Origin: Streptomyces filamentosus
Lineage (GTDB): Bacteria; Actinomycetota; Actinomycetes; Streptomycetales; Streptomycetaceae
DNA length: 64,000 bases
Assembly (NCBI RefSeq): GCF_014654895.1
Contig: NZ_BNBE01000002.1
Location: 1,054,001 to 1,118,000, forward strand
Reading direction: 5' to 3'
Shown here piece by piece: positions 53,301 to 61,461 of this stretch. The position numbers were made by a program, and so were the translations under genes. The notes below the pieces were generated by a model. The model did no database searches, had not been told where the DNA came from, and saw nothing but the letters and a program-made list of their open reading frames with translations. Numbering within the stretch: position 1 is the stretch's first letter; each line of letters opens with the position of its first letter.

Positions 53301-54620
53301 GACGCCCGTGTCGTCGGTGGAAGCCGTCCAGGTGAGGCGGATCTGGCCGGGGCCCGGTTCGGTGTACGCCAGGTTCGCGGGGATCGTCGGGGCCTGGGTG
53401 TCGCCGGTGGCCCCGGGCCGGGTGACCGGGGCGGAGTCGGCGGACTGGTTGCCGGCCGCGTCACGGGCCCTGACCTTGTAGGTCACCGTCCGGTCGGCCG
53501 GGCGGGTGTCGGTGTAGGTGGTGACATCGCCCGCGACGCTGGTGAGGAGGGTGCCGTCGGCGTAGACGTCGTACGCGGTGACGGCCGTGTCGTCGGTGGA
53601 GGCGGTCCAGGTGAGGCGGATCTGCCCGGCGCCCGGCTCGGTGTACGCCAGGTTCGCGGGGGCGGTCGGCGCCCGGGTGTCGCCGGTCGCCGGTCCGTAG
53701 ACCTCCAGTTCGGAGAGCTGGGCGGCGTTCTGCACGCTGTTGGCGGTGAAGACGACGCGGACGTACCGGGTGGTGGTGGAGCCGAAGGTGACGGTGGCGC
53801 TGCGGCCGCCGGCCGCGTCGAAGGCGTACGCCTGGGCGGTGGTCAGGTCGGTGAAGGCCGTGCCGTCCGTGCTGCCCTGGATCTTCAGGGTCTGGCTGCG
53901 GTCCTCCCAGCCGTCGGGCAGCCGGAGCACGACCCGGTCGACGCGCAGGGCGGCGCCGAGGTCGGCCTGGATCCACTGCGGGAAGGCGCCGCCGGCGCTC
54001 TCCCAGTAGGTGGCGCGGTTGCCGTCGTTCGCCCGGGCGGGGACGTAGGTCTGGGTCTGGCTGCCGGCGGTGAGGGTCTTGCCCGCCGCGAGGTTCGGGG
54101 AGGTGCCGTCGGCGGCGTGCACCTCCAGTTCCGACAGCTGGGCGGCCTGCCAGCCGGTGTTGGCGGTGATGTCGACGCGCACGAAGCGGGTCTGGGCGGC
54201 CGGGAAGGCGATGGTGACGGTGTTGCCGGCGCCGGGGGTGAAGGCGTAGGTCGCCGAGGACTTGAGGGTGGTGAAGCTCGTGCCGTCGGCGCTGCCCTGG
54301 ACGGAGAGGGTCTGGTTCCGGCCCTCCCAGCCGGCCGGGAGCTTCAGCACCACCTCGTCGACGCGGGTGGCGCTGCCCAGGTCGGCCTGGACCCATTGGG
54401 GGAAGGCCGGGCCCGCGCTCTGCCAGTACGAGTCCTGTCGGCCGTCGGTGACGTTCCCGGCGCCGTACTCGGTGTGCGCGCTGCTCGCGGCGGCGGCGTC
54501 GTCCAGGGCGACGTTCGGGCCTCCGGCGGCCTCGGCGGTCATCAGGGGACCGCCCAGCGCCAGGAGGCTCGTCGCGACCGCGGCGCTCAGGCACCGTGAT
54601 CTCCAGTTGCGGATGGTCAT
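50334..54620 (-). CDS. Secreted multidomain GH87-type alpha-1,3-glucanase
   Basis: 1428 residues from ATG at 54620 after GAGGAG. Sec signal to about AEA (31). Discoidin (F5/8C) domains at about 35-170, 175-310 and 500-635. Two FN3 domains at about 315-405 and 407-498. Two CARDB domains at about 640-745 and 750-865. A CBM35-like domain starts near PYDTYEAEDAVTGGG (868-1055). The catalytic parallel beta-helix is at about 1060-1428. Catalytic aspartates are in FADGINMTNGS and ATGDDSF; the spacing from the first to the GDD pair is 23 and 24 residues, as I recall for the GH87 nucleophile/acid set. Cuts alpha-1,3-glucan, as in fungal walls. Upstream of the sugar importer. Confidence 0.88.
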   Translation of the reverse strand: MTIRNWRSRCLSAAVATSLLALGGPLMTAEAAGGPNVALDDAAAASSAHTEYGAGNVTDGRQDSYWQSAGPAFPQWVQADLGSATRVDEVVLKLPAGWEGRNQTLSVQGSADGTSFTTLKSSATYAFTPGAGNTVTIAFPAAQTRFVRVDITANTGWQAAQLSELEVHAADGTSPNLAAGKTLTAGSQTQTYVPARANDGNRATYWESAGGAFPQWIQADLGAALRVDRVVLRLPDGWEDRSQTLKIQGSTDGTAFTDLTTAQAYAFDAAGGRSATVTFGSTTTRYVRVVFTANSVQNAAQLSELEVYGPATGDTRAPTAPANLAYTEPGAGQIRLTWTASTDDTAVTAYDVYADGTLLTSVAGDVTTYTDTRPADRTVTYKVRARDAAGNQSADSAPVTRPGATGDTQAPTIPANLAYTEPGPGQIRLTWTASTDDTGVTGYEVYANGTLRATVAGTATTYTDTQPTTSTVTYRVRARDAAGNRSADSGAVTRNGSGGTGSNLAVGKAISASSTVHTFVAAHANDNSTATYWEGAGGAYPNTLTVRLGANADVDRLVLKLSPDASWGARSQTIEVLGRAQDATGFTGLVAAKSYSFDPGTGNQVTLPVAARTADVQLRITANTGAPAGQIAEFQVIGVPAPNPDLRVTGLTAAPAAPVESDPVTVSATVRNDGTAAAPASSLAVRLGGTKVATAAVGPLAAGAQTTVTASIGAREAGSYELSAVADEAEAVVEQNETDNTYTSPTPLVVKPVESSDPVVDSLATSPSSPSAGDAVTFRAVVRNQGTVATTAGTHGVTLTVLNEQGGTVKTLTGSYGGALAAGARAEVSLGPWTAADGSYTVRTVLADDGNELPVKRGNNTATQPLFVGRGANMPYDTYEAEDAVTGGGATVVGPNRTVGDPAGEASGRRAVTLDATGEYVEFTTRAATNTLVTRFSIPDAPGGGGIDSTIDVYVDGVFKKALPLTSKYAWLYGSETAPGNSPGAGGPRHIYDEAQLMLGETVPAGSRIRLQKDAANTSTYAIDFVDLEQVAPVANPDPAAYAVPAGFGHQDVQNALDRVRTDTTGTLVGVYLPPGDYRTESKFQVYGKAVKVVGAGPWYTRFHAPATQDNTDVGFRAEAAAKGSLFKGFAYFGNYTSRIDGPGKVFDFANVSGIVIDDVWNEHMVCLYWGANTDRITIRNSRIRNLFADGINMTNGSTDNLVSNNDARATGDDSFALFSAIDAGGADMKNNVYENLTSTLTWRAAGVAVYGGYDNTFRNIRIADTLVYSGITISSLDFGYPMNGFGTGPTTFENISIVRAGGHFWGSQTFPGIWVFSASKVFQGIRVNHVDIVDPTYSGVMFQTNYVGGQPQFPIKDTVFTDVSITGARKSGDAYDAKSGFGLWANEMPEAGQGPAVGEVTFNGLRTSGNAVDVRNTTSTFRIHVEP

Positions 54621-54779
54621 CGCTCCTCGTTCTCTGCATGGGGGCATGTCCAGATTTCGCGCTCGAATGTTGATTCTTTGCGCGGGACGCTCAGAGAGTT
54701 CCAGAGGATCGTGGGGTCGTCTACCGCTCGGACAGGGCGAGTTGAGGAGGCGTCAGGGCCGTGCGCGGGCATGCCGAAG

Positions 54780-54806
54780 CGGCGGTCCGCGGGGTGCGGA
54801 CCGCCG
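54780..54806. terminator. Hairpin terminator of GH87 gene 2
   Basis: A perfect 11-bp stem CGGCGGTCCGC / GCGGACCGCCG with loop GGGGT lies 15 bp past the stop. Confidence 0.85.
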
Positions 54807-54821
54807 TTCCGGCGGGGTGGG

Positions 54822-57800
54822 TCAGCCCCGGTTCACCGTGAACTGGGAGCCGGGTTCGATCAGGACGTCTCCCTCGGCCGTGTGGGCGAAGGTGACCCCG
54901 GTCAGGGTCGCGCTGCCACGGGCACCGCCCATGGCGAGCACCCCGGAGCCGTTGACCGTGCCGTCGATGCGGACGTTGCTGATCCGCACGTCGGGCATGG
55001 CGCCGCCGCCCGTCTTGAACTGGATGGCGTCATAGGTCGAGTCGAGGATCTCGGTGTCCCGGATGGTGACGCCCGGGATGTCGGGGCCCTGGGCGAAGAG
55101 GGTGATGGCGCCGAACTCCTGGTCCTCGTTCCAGAAGGCGCCGCCGGTGCGGTGCAGGGCGTTGTTCGCGATCAGCGTCTGCCCGGAGAAGGGCAGCGGG
55201 TCGTGGTCGGTGGCCAGCATGATCCCCGGGTAGTTCATGGTGTCGGAGACCACGTTGTTCTCGATGGTGTTGCCGTACCCGCCGTAGACCGCGATGCCGT
55301 TGGCCCGCCACGGGAGCTGGACCGTGTTGTTGCGGAAGTGGTTGTCGTGGCCGACGTCCACCGAGGTGTCCTTCACGTACTTGCTGGCCCAGACGGCGAG
55401 GGCGTCGTCGCCGGTGTTGCGGAAGGAGGAGTCGTACACGGTGGAGTTGCGGGTGCCGTTGGCGAAGTTGATGCCGTCGGCGTAGGTGTTGCGGATCCGC
55501 ATGCCGCTGAACTCCAGGCCGTCGCCCGGCCCCCACAGCTCGGGGATGTTGGAGTAGTCGCGGCCCACCCAGACGCCGACGTTGGCGTGCTCGATCCAGA
55601 CGTTGCGGATCTTCGTGCCCTTGCCGAAGCGGCCGTTGAGGCCGACGCCGCCCTCGGCGTTGCCGTCGCCGCCGCGGATGGTGCCGGAGCCGAAGACGGC
55701 GATGTCCGAGATCTGCGTGTTGGCGTCGATGTCGAAGCCGAAGTTGCCCTCGTGGGGGTGGTTGATGCCGTTCGCGAGGTGCGGCGGGGTCAGCGTGTAG
55801 AGCTGGGAGTGCCACATGCCGGCGCCCCGGATCGTGACGTCGCGGATGCCGACCTGGTTGTACTGCCCCCGGTCCAGCGGGTCGTCGGTGAGGATCTTCC
55901 GCTCCTGGCGCCACTGTCCTGCCGGGATCCAGACGCAGCCGATCTCGCCCTTCTGGTCGGCGGTGACGGCCCGCTGGATCGCGTCGGTGTCGTCGAGTCC
56001 GTCGTTCGGCACCGCGCCGTACTCGGTGATGGAGACGCAGCCGGCCGGCTGCTGGGCGGGCGGGGCGACCTGCTCCAGGTCGATCAGGTCGAGGACGTAG
56101 AAGGCGGCGGTGTCGCCCGCGTCCCGCTGGAGCCGGAAGCGGGTGCCCGGCGGGTAGGACCGGGAGAGCAGCGCGTGCGACTCGTCGAAGAGCCTGCGGG
56201 CGTCGCCGCCGGGCCGGTTGGTCAGCCCCTCCGGGTCGTCGGTGGTGCCGTACAGCCAGGAGTGCTTGGAGGAGAGGGTCAGCTTCCGCACGAAGACGTC
56301 GTCGGCGTAGAGGCTGAGGGTGTGCTCCGCTCCCCCGCCGGCCGCCGCGTCGGGGACGGAGTTGCGGACGGTGAGGGCGTTGGCCTGGTTGACCGAGGTG
56401 AACTCGACGTACTGCCCGCTCGCGTCGAGCCGGACCGACTTCCGGCCGGAGGACTCGGTGGCGAAGTTGGTGTGGCCGAAGGTGCGCAGCCGGTCGGCGG
56501 TGAGCAGGGTGCCCTGGTAGCGGGCGTCCTCCGCCTCGTACTCGGTGTAGGGGACGGCGGCACCGCGCCCCACGACCAGCGAGCGGGTGTGGACGTTGTT
56601 GGACTCGTCGGTCTCGGCGAGGGTGCCGGTGGCGTCGGCGGTGGCGGTCAGGGTGACGCCGCCGCTGGTGGCGGTCCAGGTGCCGGCGACGGCGACGGTC
56701 ACGGTCTGGCCGGCGGCGACGGCGCCGGTGGTGCCGTTCAGGGTGGTGGTGCCGGCGGTGAGCCGCGTGACGGTGCCGGCCGGCACGGCGGTGGTGCCGC
56801 GGTTGTGGACGGCGACGGTGAAGGAGACGGGCGTACCGACGGCCGGGGCCGAGGGGCTGGCGGTGATGCCGGTGACCATCAAGTCGGGGCCGGGGCTCTG
56901 ACCGACGGTCAGCTTCGCGGCGGCGGTGCGGCTGTTGTTGGTGTCGTCGAGCTCCGGCACCGTGTTCGCCGGGTCCACGACGGCCGAGACGGTGTACGCG
57001 CCGACGGGCCGGCGGCCCACGGGGACGTCGACCGTGACGGAGGCCCCGGCCGGGAGGGAGGCGGCCTGGGCGGTGCCCGCGACGGCGCCCTCGACGCCGA
57101 CCCGGACGGCGGAGGCGGGCGCGGCGGCCGTGCCGGAGTTGCGGACGGTGGCCCGGACGGTGACCTCGTCGGTCTCGCTGGGGGCGGCGGGGGTCCAGGT
57201 GAGGTCGGTGACGACGAGGTCGGGGGCGGGGGCGGCGGTGCCGAGGACCTGGAGTTCGGCGACCTGGGCGCCGGGGGCTCCGGTGTTGGCGTGGAAGACG
57301 AGCCGGACGTCGGCGAAGCGGCCGGTGACCGGGACGGTCACGGTGTTCTGCCCGGCGGACGGGCTGAAGGCGTGGTCGGCGCGCGGCTTGAGCGCGGTGA
57401 AGGCGGTGGCGCCGGCGGGGCGGCCCTGGATCTCGAAGGACTGGGTGCGCGGGCCCCACGCCTGGTCGGGGTTGAGCTTGACCACGACACCGGCGAGCTC
57501 GGCGTCCGCGCCGAGCTTCACGGTGAGGCTCGCGGGGAAGCCGGCCGACTCCCAGTAGGTGGCGGTGGAGCCGTCGTTGGCGTTCGCCGCCTGGTAGTTC
57601 TGGGTGACCGAGGTGGCCTCGATCGCCTTGCCCCGGGCGAGGTCGGTGCCGCCGACGGGGGGTTCGGTGGTGCCGGGTTCGCCGTAGACCTCGACGGCGG
57701 AGAGCTGGGCGGCGTTCCAGCCGGTGTTGGCGGTGATCTGGACGCGGACGTGGCGGACCTGGGCGCCGTTCAGGTCGAGGGTGAGCGCGTTGGCGGCGGC

Positions 57801-58193
57801 CGGGTCGAAGCGGCGGGCCTGGGAGCCGGCGAGGGTGGTGAAGGCGCTGCCGTCCGTGGAGCCGAGGACGGCGAGGGTCTCGTCGCGGGCCTGCCAGCCG
57901 GTGGGGAGCTTCAGGACGACCCGGTCGACGCGGACGGCGGCGCCGAGGTCGACCTGGGCCCACTGTGGGAAGGCGCCGGCCGGGCCCTCCCAGTAGCTGG
58001 CCTGGCTGCCGTCGGTGAGGTTGCCCGCCGGGTAGGCGCCGTGGGCGCCGGACGCGGTGGCGGGTCTGCCGAGGGCGAGGTCGGGGGCCGCCTCCGGGGC
58101 GGCGTGGGCGGAGGCGGGCAGCAGCCCGAGGGCGACCAGGGCGGCGATCAGCAGGCCGATCGTGAGCCGTAGGCCGTGGCGCAGGGGTTTCAT
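54822..58193 (-). CDS. Secreted multidomain GH87-type alpha-1,3-glucanase (second)
   Basis: 1123 residues from ATG at 58193 after GGAGAGG. Sec signal to about AHA (31). Two discoidin domains (about 35-172 and 178-318), two CARDB domains (322-430 and 433-540), a CBM35-like domain from PYTEYEAEDARYQG (545-735), then a beta-helix catalytic domain (738-1123). Catalytic aspartates are in YADGINFANGT and NTGDDAL, again 23 and 24 residues apart. It lacks the FN3 pair and third discoidin module of its neighbour. The two enzymes probably act on the same polymer with different binding modes. A palindrome lies 41 bp upstream. Confidence 0.88.
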   Translation of the reverse strand: MKPLRHGLRLTIGLLIAALVALGLLPASAHAAPEAAPDLALGRPATASGAHGAYPAGNLTDGSQASYWEGPAGAFPQWAQVDLGAAVRVDRVVLKLPTGWQARDETLAVLGSTDGSAFTTLAGSQARRFDPAAANALTLDLNGAQVRHVRVQITANTGWNAAQLSAVEVYGEPGTTEPPVGGTDLARGKAIEATSVTQNYQAANANDGSTATYWESAGFPASLTVKLGADAELAGVVVKLNPDQAWGPRTQSFEIQGRPAGATAFTALKPRADHAFSPSAGQNTVTVPVTGRFADVRLVFHANTGAPGAQVAELQVLGTAAPAPDLVVTDLTWTPAAPSETDEVTVRATVRNSGTAAAPASAVRVGVEGAVAGTAQAASLPAGASVTVDVPVGRRPVGAYTVSAVVDPANTVPELDDTNNSRTAAAKLTVGQSPGPDLMVTGITASPSAPAVGTPVSFTVAVHNRGTTAVPAGTVTRLTAGTTTLNGTTGAVAAGQTVTVAVAGTWTATSGGVTLTATADATGTLAETDESNNVHTRSLVVGRGAAVPYTEYEAEDARYQGTLLTADRLRTFGHTNFATESSGRKSVRLDASGQYVEFTSVNQANALTVRNSVPDAAAGGGAEHTLSLYADDVFVRKLTLSSKHSWLYGTTDDPEGLTNRPGGDARRLFDESHALLSRSYPPGTRFRLQRDAGDTAAFYVLDLIDLEQVAPPAQQPAGCVSITEYGAVPNDGLDDTDAIQRAVTADQKGEIGCVWIPAGQWRQERKILTDDPLDRGQYNQVGIRDVTIRGAGMWHSQLYTLTPPHLANGINHPHEGNFGFDIDANTQISDIAVFGSGTIRGGDGNAEGGVGLNGRFGKGTKIRNVWIEHANVGVWVGRDYSNIPELWGPGDGLEFSGMRIRNTYADGINFANGTRNSTVYDSSFRNTGDDALAVWASKYVKDTSVDVGHDNHFRNNTVQLPWRANGIAVYGGYGNTIENNVVSDTMNYPGIMLATDHDPLPFSGQTLIANNALHRTGGAFWNEDQEFGAITLFAQGPDIPGVTIRDTEILDSTYDAIQFKTGGGAMPDVRISNVRIDGTVNGSGVLAMGGARGSATLTGVTFAHTAEGDVLIEPGSQFTVNRG

Positions 58194-58233
58194 GGGGGGC
58201 CTCTCCGTGAGCCTGACGCGTGACTCGCAGTGT

Positions 58234-58252
58234 TTTGAGTGATTCAGTCAAA
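58234..58252. promoter_or_regulatory. 19-bp dyad before GH87 gene 2
   Basis: TTTGAGTGATTCAGTCAAA has 9-base arms around T with one mismatch. It is 41 bp before the start in an AT-rich block. TTGCG half-sites follow at 58256-58269. Confidence 0.55.
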
Positions 58253-58327
58253 GTTTTGCGGTCGTTGCGGCCACAGGTTTCCCCCGGATGACGTCCTTGT
58301 CAACGGAAAGCGCAGAGAAACGACGAA

Positions 58328-58371
58328 GGCACCGGTCCTCCCCGCCGTGGGGCGGGGGAGGAACCGGTGCC
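58328..58371. terminator. Hairpin terminator of the LacI gene
   Basis: GGCACCGGTCCTCCCCGCC pairs with GGCGGGGGAGGAACCGGTGCC with two single-base bulges, 28 bp past the LacI stop. Confidence 0.85.
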
Positions 58372-58398
58372 TGAGGGGAGGAAGCGGTACGGACTCCG

Positions 58399-59412
58399 CT
58401 ACGCGCGGGCCGCCGGCGGTGCGGTCGAGCCGCGCACCACGAGCTCGGGTTCGAAGAGCAGTTCGCCGGGGTGGGAGTGGACGCCCTGGATCTGGGCGCA
58501 GAGCAGCTCGACGGCGGCCCGGCCCATGGCCTCGATGGGCTGGCGGACCGTGGAGAGCGGCGGCTCGGTGCAGTTCATGAACGCCGAGTCGTCGAAGCCG
58601 ACGACCGAGACGTCGCCGGGGACGGAGAGTCCGCGGCGGCGGGCGGCCCGGATGGCGCCGAGGGCGAGGGGGTCGCTGGCGCAGACGATGCCGGTGACGC
58701 CCTGTTCGAGCAGCCGGTTCGCGGCGGCCTGGCCGCCTTCGAGGGAGAAGATCGAGCGGACGACGTGCTCGTCGGCGAGCGGGACGCCGGCCGCCTCGGC
58801 GGCGGCCCGCGCGGCCTGGAGCTTGCGGCGGGAGGGCACGTGGTCGGCGGGGCCGAGGAGCAGTCCGATCCGCTCGTGGCCGAGGGAGGCGAGGTGCCGC
58901 CACGCCTGCTCGACGGCGACGGCGTCGTCGCAGGAGACGCAGGGGAAGTCCAGACCCTCGATGGAGGCGTTGATGAGGACGACCGGGATGTTGCGCTCGG
59001 CGAGCTGGTGGTAATGGTCGTGGGGGGCGTCGGCCTGCGCGAAGAGCCCGCCCGCGAAGACCACGCCGGAGACCTGCTGCTGGAGGAGGAGGTCCACGTA
59101 GTCGGCCTCGGAGACGCCGCCCTTGGTCTGGGTGCAGAGCACGGGGGTGAGGCCCTGCTGGGCGAGCGCCCCGCCGATGACCTCGGCGAAGGCGGGGAAG
59201 ATGGGGTTCTGGAGCTCGGGCAGGACGAGGCCGACGAGCCGGGCGCGCTCGCCCCTGAGCTGGGTGGGGCGCTCGTAGCCGAGGACGTCCAGGGCGGTGA
59301 GCACGGACTGCCGGGTCGCCTCGGAGACCCCCGGCTTGCCGTTGAGGACCCGGCTGACCGTGGCCTCGCTGACCCCCACCTTCTTCGCCACCTGAGCAAG
59401 TCGTCGCGTCAT
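58399..59412 (-). CDS. LacI-family repressor of the alpha-1,3-glucan locus
   Basis: 337 residues from ATG at 59412. The helix-turn-helix is at about 5-50 (AQVAKKVGVSEATVSRVLNG, hinge ERPTQLRGERARLVGLV). The effector domain follows (VVFAGGLFAQADAPHDHYHQ, GFDDSAFMNCTEPPLSTVRQ). No ribosome binding site; TAGTCT lies 7 bases before the ATG, so a leaderless transcript is possible. CGCAAG repeats cover its promoter, suggesting autoregulation. It precedes the two glucanases on the same strand and probably controls them and the importer. Confidence 0.92.
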   Translation of the reverse strand: MTRRLAQVAKKVGVSEATVSRVLNGKPGVSEATRQSVLTALDVLGYERPTQLRGERARLVGLVLPELQNPIFPAFAEVIGGALAQQGLTPVLCTQTKGGVSEADYVDLLLQQQVSGVVFAGGLFAQADAPHDHYHQLAERNIPVVLINASIEGLDFPCVSCDDAVAVEQAWRHLASLGHERIGLLLGPADHVPSRRKLQAARAAAEAAGVPLADEHVVRSIFSLEGGQAAANRLLEQGVTGIVCASDPLALGAIRAARRRGLSVPGDVSVVGFDDSAFMNCTEPPLSTVRQPIEAMGRAAVELLCAQIQGVHSHPGELLFEPELVVRGSTAPPAARA

Positions 59413-59415
59413 GCG

Positions 59416-59472
59416 CGCAAGACTAGCGCAAGGATCGCAAGAGATTGACGTTTCCTTGCGGTCCCTACGCAA
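59416..59472. promoter_or_regulatory. Cluster of CGCAAG half-sites upstream of the LacI gene
   Basis: CGCAAG occurs at 59416, 59427 and 59436, with inverted CTTGCG at 59455 and CGCAA at 59468. TTGCG-N7-CGCAA (59456-59472) is a dyad. It lies between the LacI gene and the peptide-type ABC operon. Confidence 0.6.
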
Positions 59473-59603
59473 ACAGAGCGACCGCCGGGGTGCGGAGGAG
59501 GAAGGGGCGATCGCTGGGGCGCGAAGGAGGAAGGAGAGTGAGCACCCGGAGGGCCGGAAGGGACACGGATGGGTAACGGACGGGCCTGACGGGACCCGAC
59601 ACC

Positions 59604-59632
59604 TTGTCAGTGCAATTTCACATTACTATGTT
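59604..59632 (+). promoter_or_regulatory. Promoter of the peptide-type ABC operon
   Basis: TTGTCA (59604-59609), 17 bp, TATGTT (59627-59632), about 64 bp before the binding-protein start, in an AT-rich stretch. Confidence 0.6.
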
Positions 59633-59695
59633 ACGGGTCACATTCCGGCCGCTCTGGCTGTCCGACCGCTCTTCCGCCCTCCTCGGAGTGACCCC

Positions 59696-61447
59696 ATGAA
59701 CAAGCGCACCCGCACCCTGGCCACCGCCCTGGTGTCGACCCTGTCCCTCGCCCTCACGGCCTGCTCCACCGGCCCGTCCGGCGAGGGGTCCCGCGGACCG
59801 GAGCGGAAGAACCCCGCCGCGGCCAACGCCGGCGCGGTCCTCGGCGGCACCCCGCAGAAGGGCGGCACCCTCACCGTCCTGTCCAACCAGGACTTCACCC
59901 ATCTCGACCCGGCCCGCAACTGGGTCATGCCCGACATGGACTTCGGCACCCGGCTGCTCTACCGCACCCTCGTCACCTACAAGGCGGGCCCCGGCGCCGA
60001 GGGCAGCGAGCTGGTCCCCGACCTCGCCGAGGACCTGGGCACCCCCTCGAACGGCGCCAAGACCTGGACCTTCCGCCTCAAGGCGGGCCTGAAGTACGAG
60101 GACGGCACCCCGATCACCGCCCAGGACATCAAGCACAACGTCGAGCGGTCCTTCTCACCCGACCTGCCCGGCGGCCCCGACTACGCGGCCCGCTACCTCG
60201 TCGGCGGCAAGGGCTACCAGGGCCCCGGCCAGGGCAAGCACCTCGACTCGATCAGGACCCCGGACGCCCGCACGATCGTCTTCGAACTGCACACGCCCTT
60301 CGCCGAGTTCCCCTTCGCCGCCACCCTGCCCACCTTCGCGCCGGTGCCGCCGAAGCAGGACAAGGGCCCCCAGTACGACAGCCGCCCCTTCTCCTCGGGG
60401 CCGTACAAGATCGAGTCGTACGCCCGCGACAAGCAGATGGTCCTGGTCCGCAACACCCACTGGGACCCGAAGAGCGACACCGTCCGCAAGGCGTACCCGG
60501 ACCGGATCGTCGTCACCATGGGCCTCAAGGGCACCCAGATCGACGACCGGCTCATCGCCTCCTCCGGCGGCGACGCCTCCGCCGTCTCCTGGGCCCAGCT
60601 GCGCCCGGAGTCCATTTCGAAGGTCCTCACCAAGGCCGACGTCAAGGCCCGGCTGCTCGCCGAGTCCAGCAGCTGCACCGAGATGCTCCAGATGCACACC
60701 GGCCGCGCCCCCTTCACCGACCTGAAGGTCCGCCAGGCCGTGCAGTGGGCCCTCGACCGGGAGGCGATCGTCACCGCCGCCGGCGGCCCGGCCGTCACCG
60801 ACGCCTCCAGCGCCGCCATGCCCGGCTCCCTCTTCACCGGCGGCAAGCAGCCCGACACCCTGGGGATCCCGCTCGCCGGCGACCCCGAGAAGGCCAGGAA
60901 GCTGCTCGAGGAGGCCGGGAAGCCCGACGGCTTCTCCACCGGCCTCACCGTCTCCACCGGCGACAAGGCCATCGGCGAGGCCATCCAGCAGTCGCTCGGC
61001 AAGGCCGGCATCGAGGTGACCATCGAGACCGTCGACCCGTCCGCCTTCTACGACACCATCGGCGACACCAGGAACCGCACCGACCTCGTCTACACCGGCT
61101 GGTGTCCCGACTACCCCTCCGGCTCCACCTTCCTCCCCTTCGTCTTCGACGCGCGCTTCATCAAGGAGAAGGGCAACACCGGCAACCAGTCCCTCTTCAA
61201 GGACGACGCCACCATGAAGCGGATGGACGAGATCGCCGCGATGTCCGACGGCGACGCGGCCAACAAGGCGTGGCAGGAGCTCGACGGACGGATCCTCGCC
61301 AAGGCCCCCGTCGCCCCCGCCGCCTCGAAGCGCCGCACCCTCCTCGTCGGCACCAACGTCGCCGGCGCCTACGGCCACACCTCCTGGGGCGGTCAGATCG
61401 ACTACGCGACCGTCGGTCTCAAGGACCCGTCGAAGAGCGCGAACTGA
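59696..61447 (+). CDS. Peptide/nickel-type ABC transporter binding lipoprotein (family 5)
   Basis: 583 residues from ATG at 59696. Lipoprotein box LALTACS. Family-5 solute-binding core: KGGTLTVLSNQDFTHLDPAR, LAEDLGTPSNGAKTWTFRLK, KYEDGTPITAQDIKHNVERS, and RQAVQWALDREAIV. Catches oligopeptides or similar outside the membrane. First gene of an operon with two permeases and an ATPase. The ligand cannot be told from sequence. Confidence 0.94.
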   Translation: MNKRTRTLATALVSTLSLALTACSTGPSGEGSRGPERKNPAAANAGAVLGGTPQKGGTLTVLSNQDFTHLDPARNWVMPDMDFGTRLLYRTLVTYKAGPGAEGSELVPDLAEDLGTPSNGAKTWTFRLKAGLKYEDGTPITAQDIKHNVERSFSPDLPGGPDYAARYLVGGKGYQGPGQGKHLDSIRTPDARTIVFELHTPFAEFPFAATLPTFAPVPPKQDKGPQYDSRPFSSGPYKIESYARDKQMVLVRNTHWDPKSDTVRKAYPDRIVVTMGLKGTQIDDRLIASSGGDASAVSWAQLRPESISKVLTKADVKARLLAESSSCTEMLQMHTGRAPFTDLKVRQAVQWALDREAIVTAAGGPAVTDASSAAMPGSLFTGGKQPDTLGIPLAGDPEKARKLLEEAGKPDGFSTGLTVSTGDKAIGEAIQQSLGKAGIEVTIETVDPSAFYDTIGDTRNRTDLVYTGWCPDYPSGSTFLPFVFDARFIKEKGNTGNQSLFKDDATMKRMDEIAAMSDGDAANKAWQELDGRILAKAPVAPAASKRRTLLVGTNVAGAYGHTSWGGQIDYATVGLKDPSKSAN

Positions 61448-61461
61448 AGGACGCCCCTCCC

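Noticed and set aside
50295..58172. Long plus-strand frames opposite both glucanases
   Set aside because: Shadow translation without signal peptide or domain; the minus-strand genes have full module order and catalytic residues.
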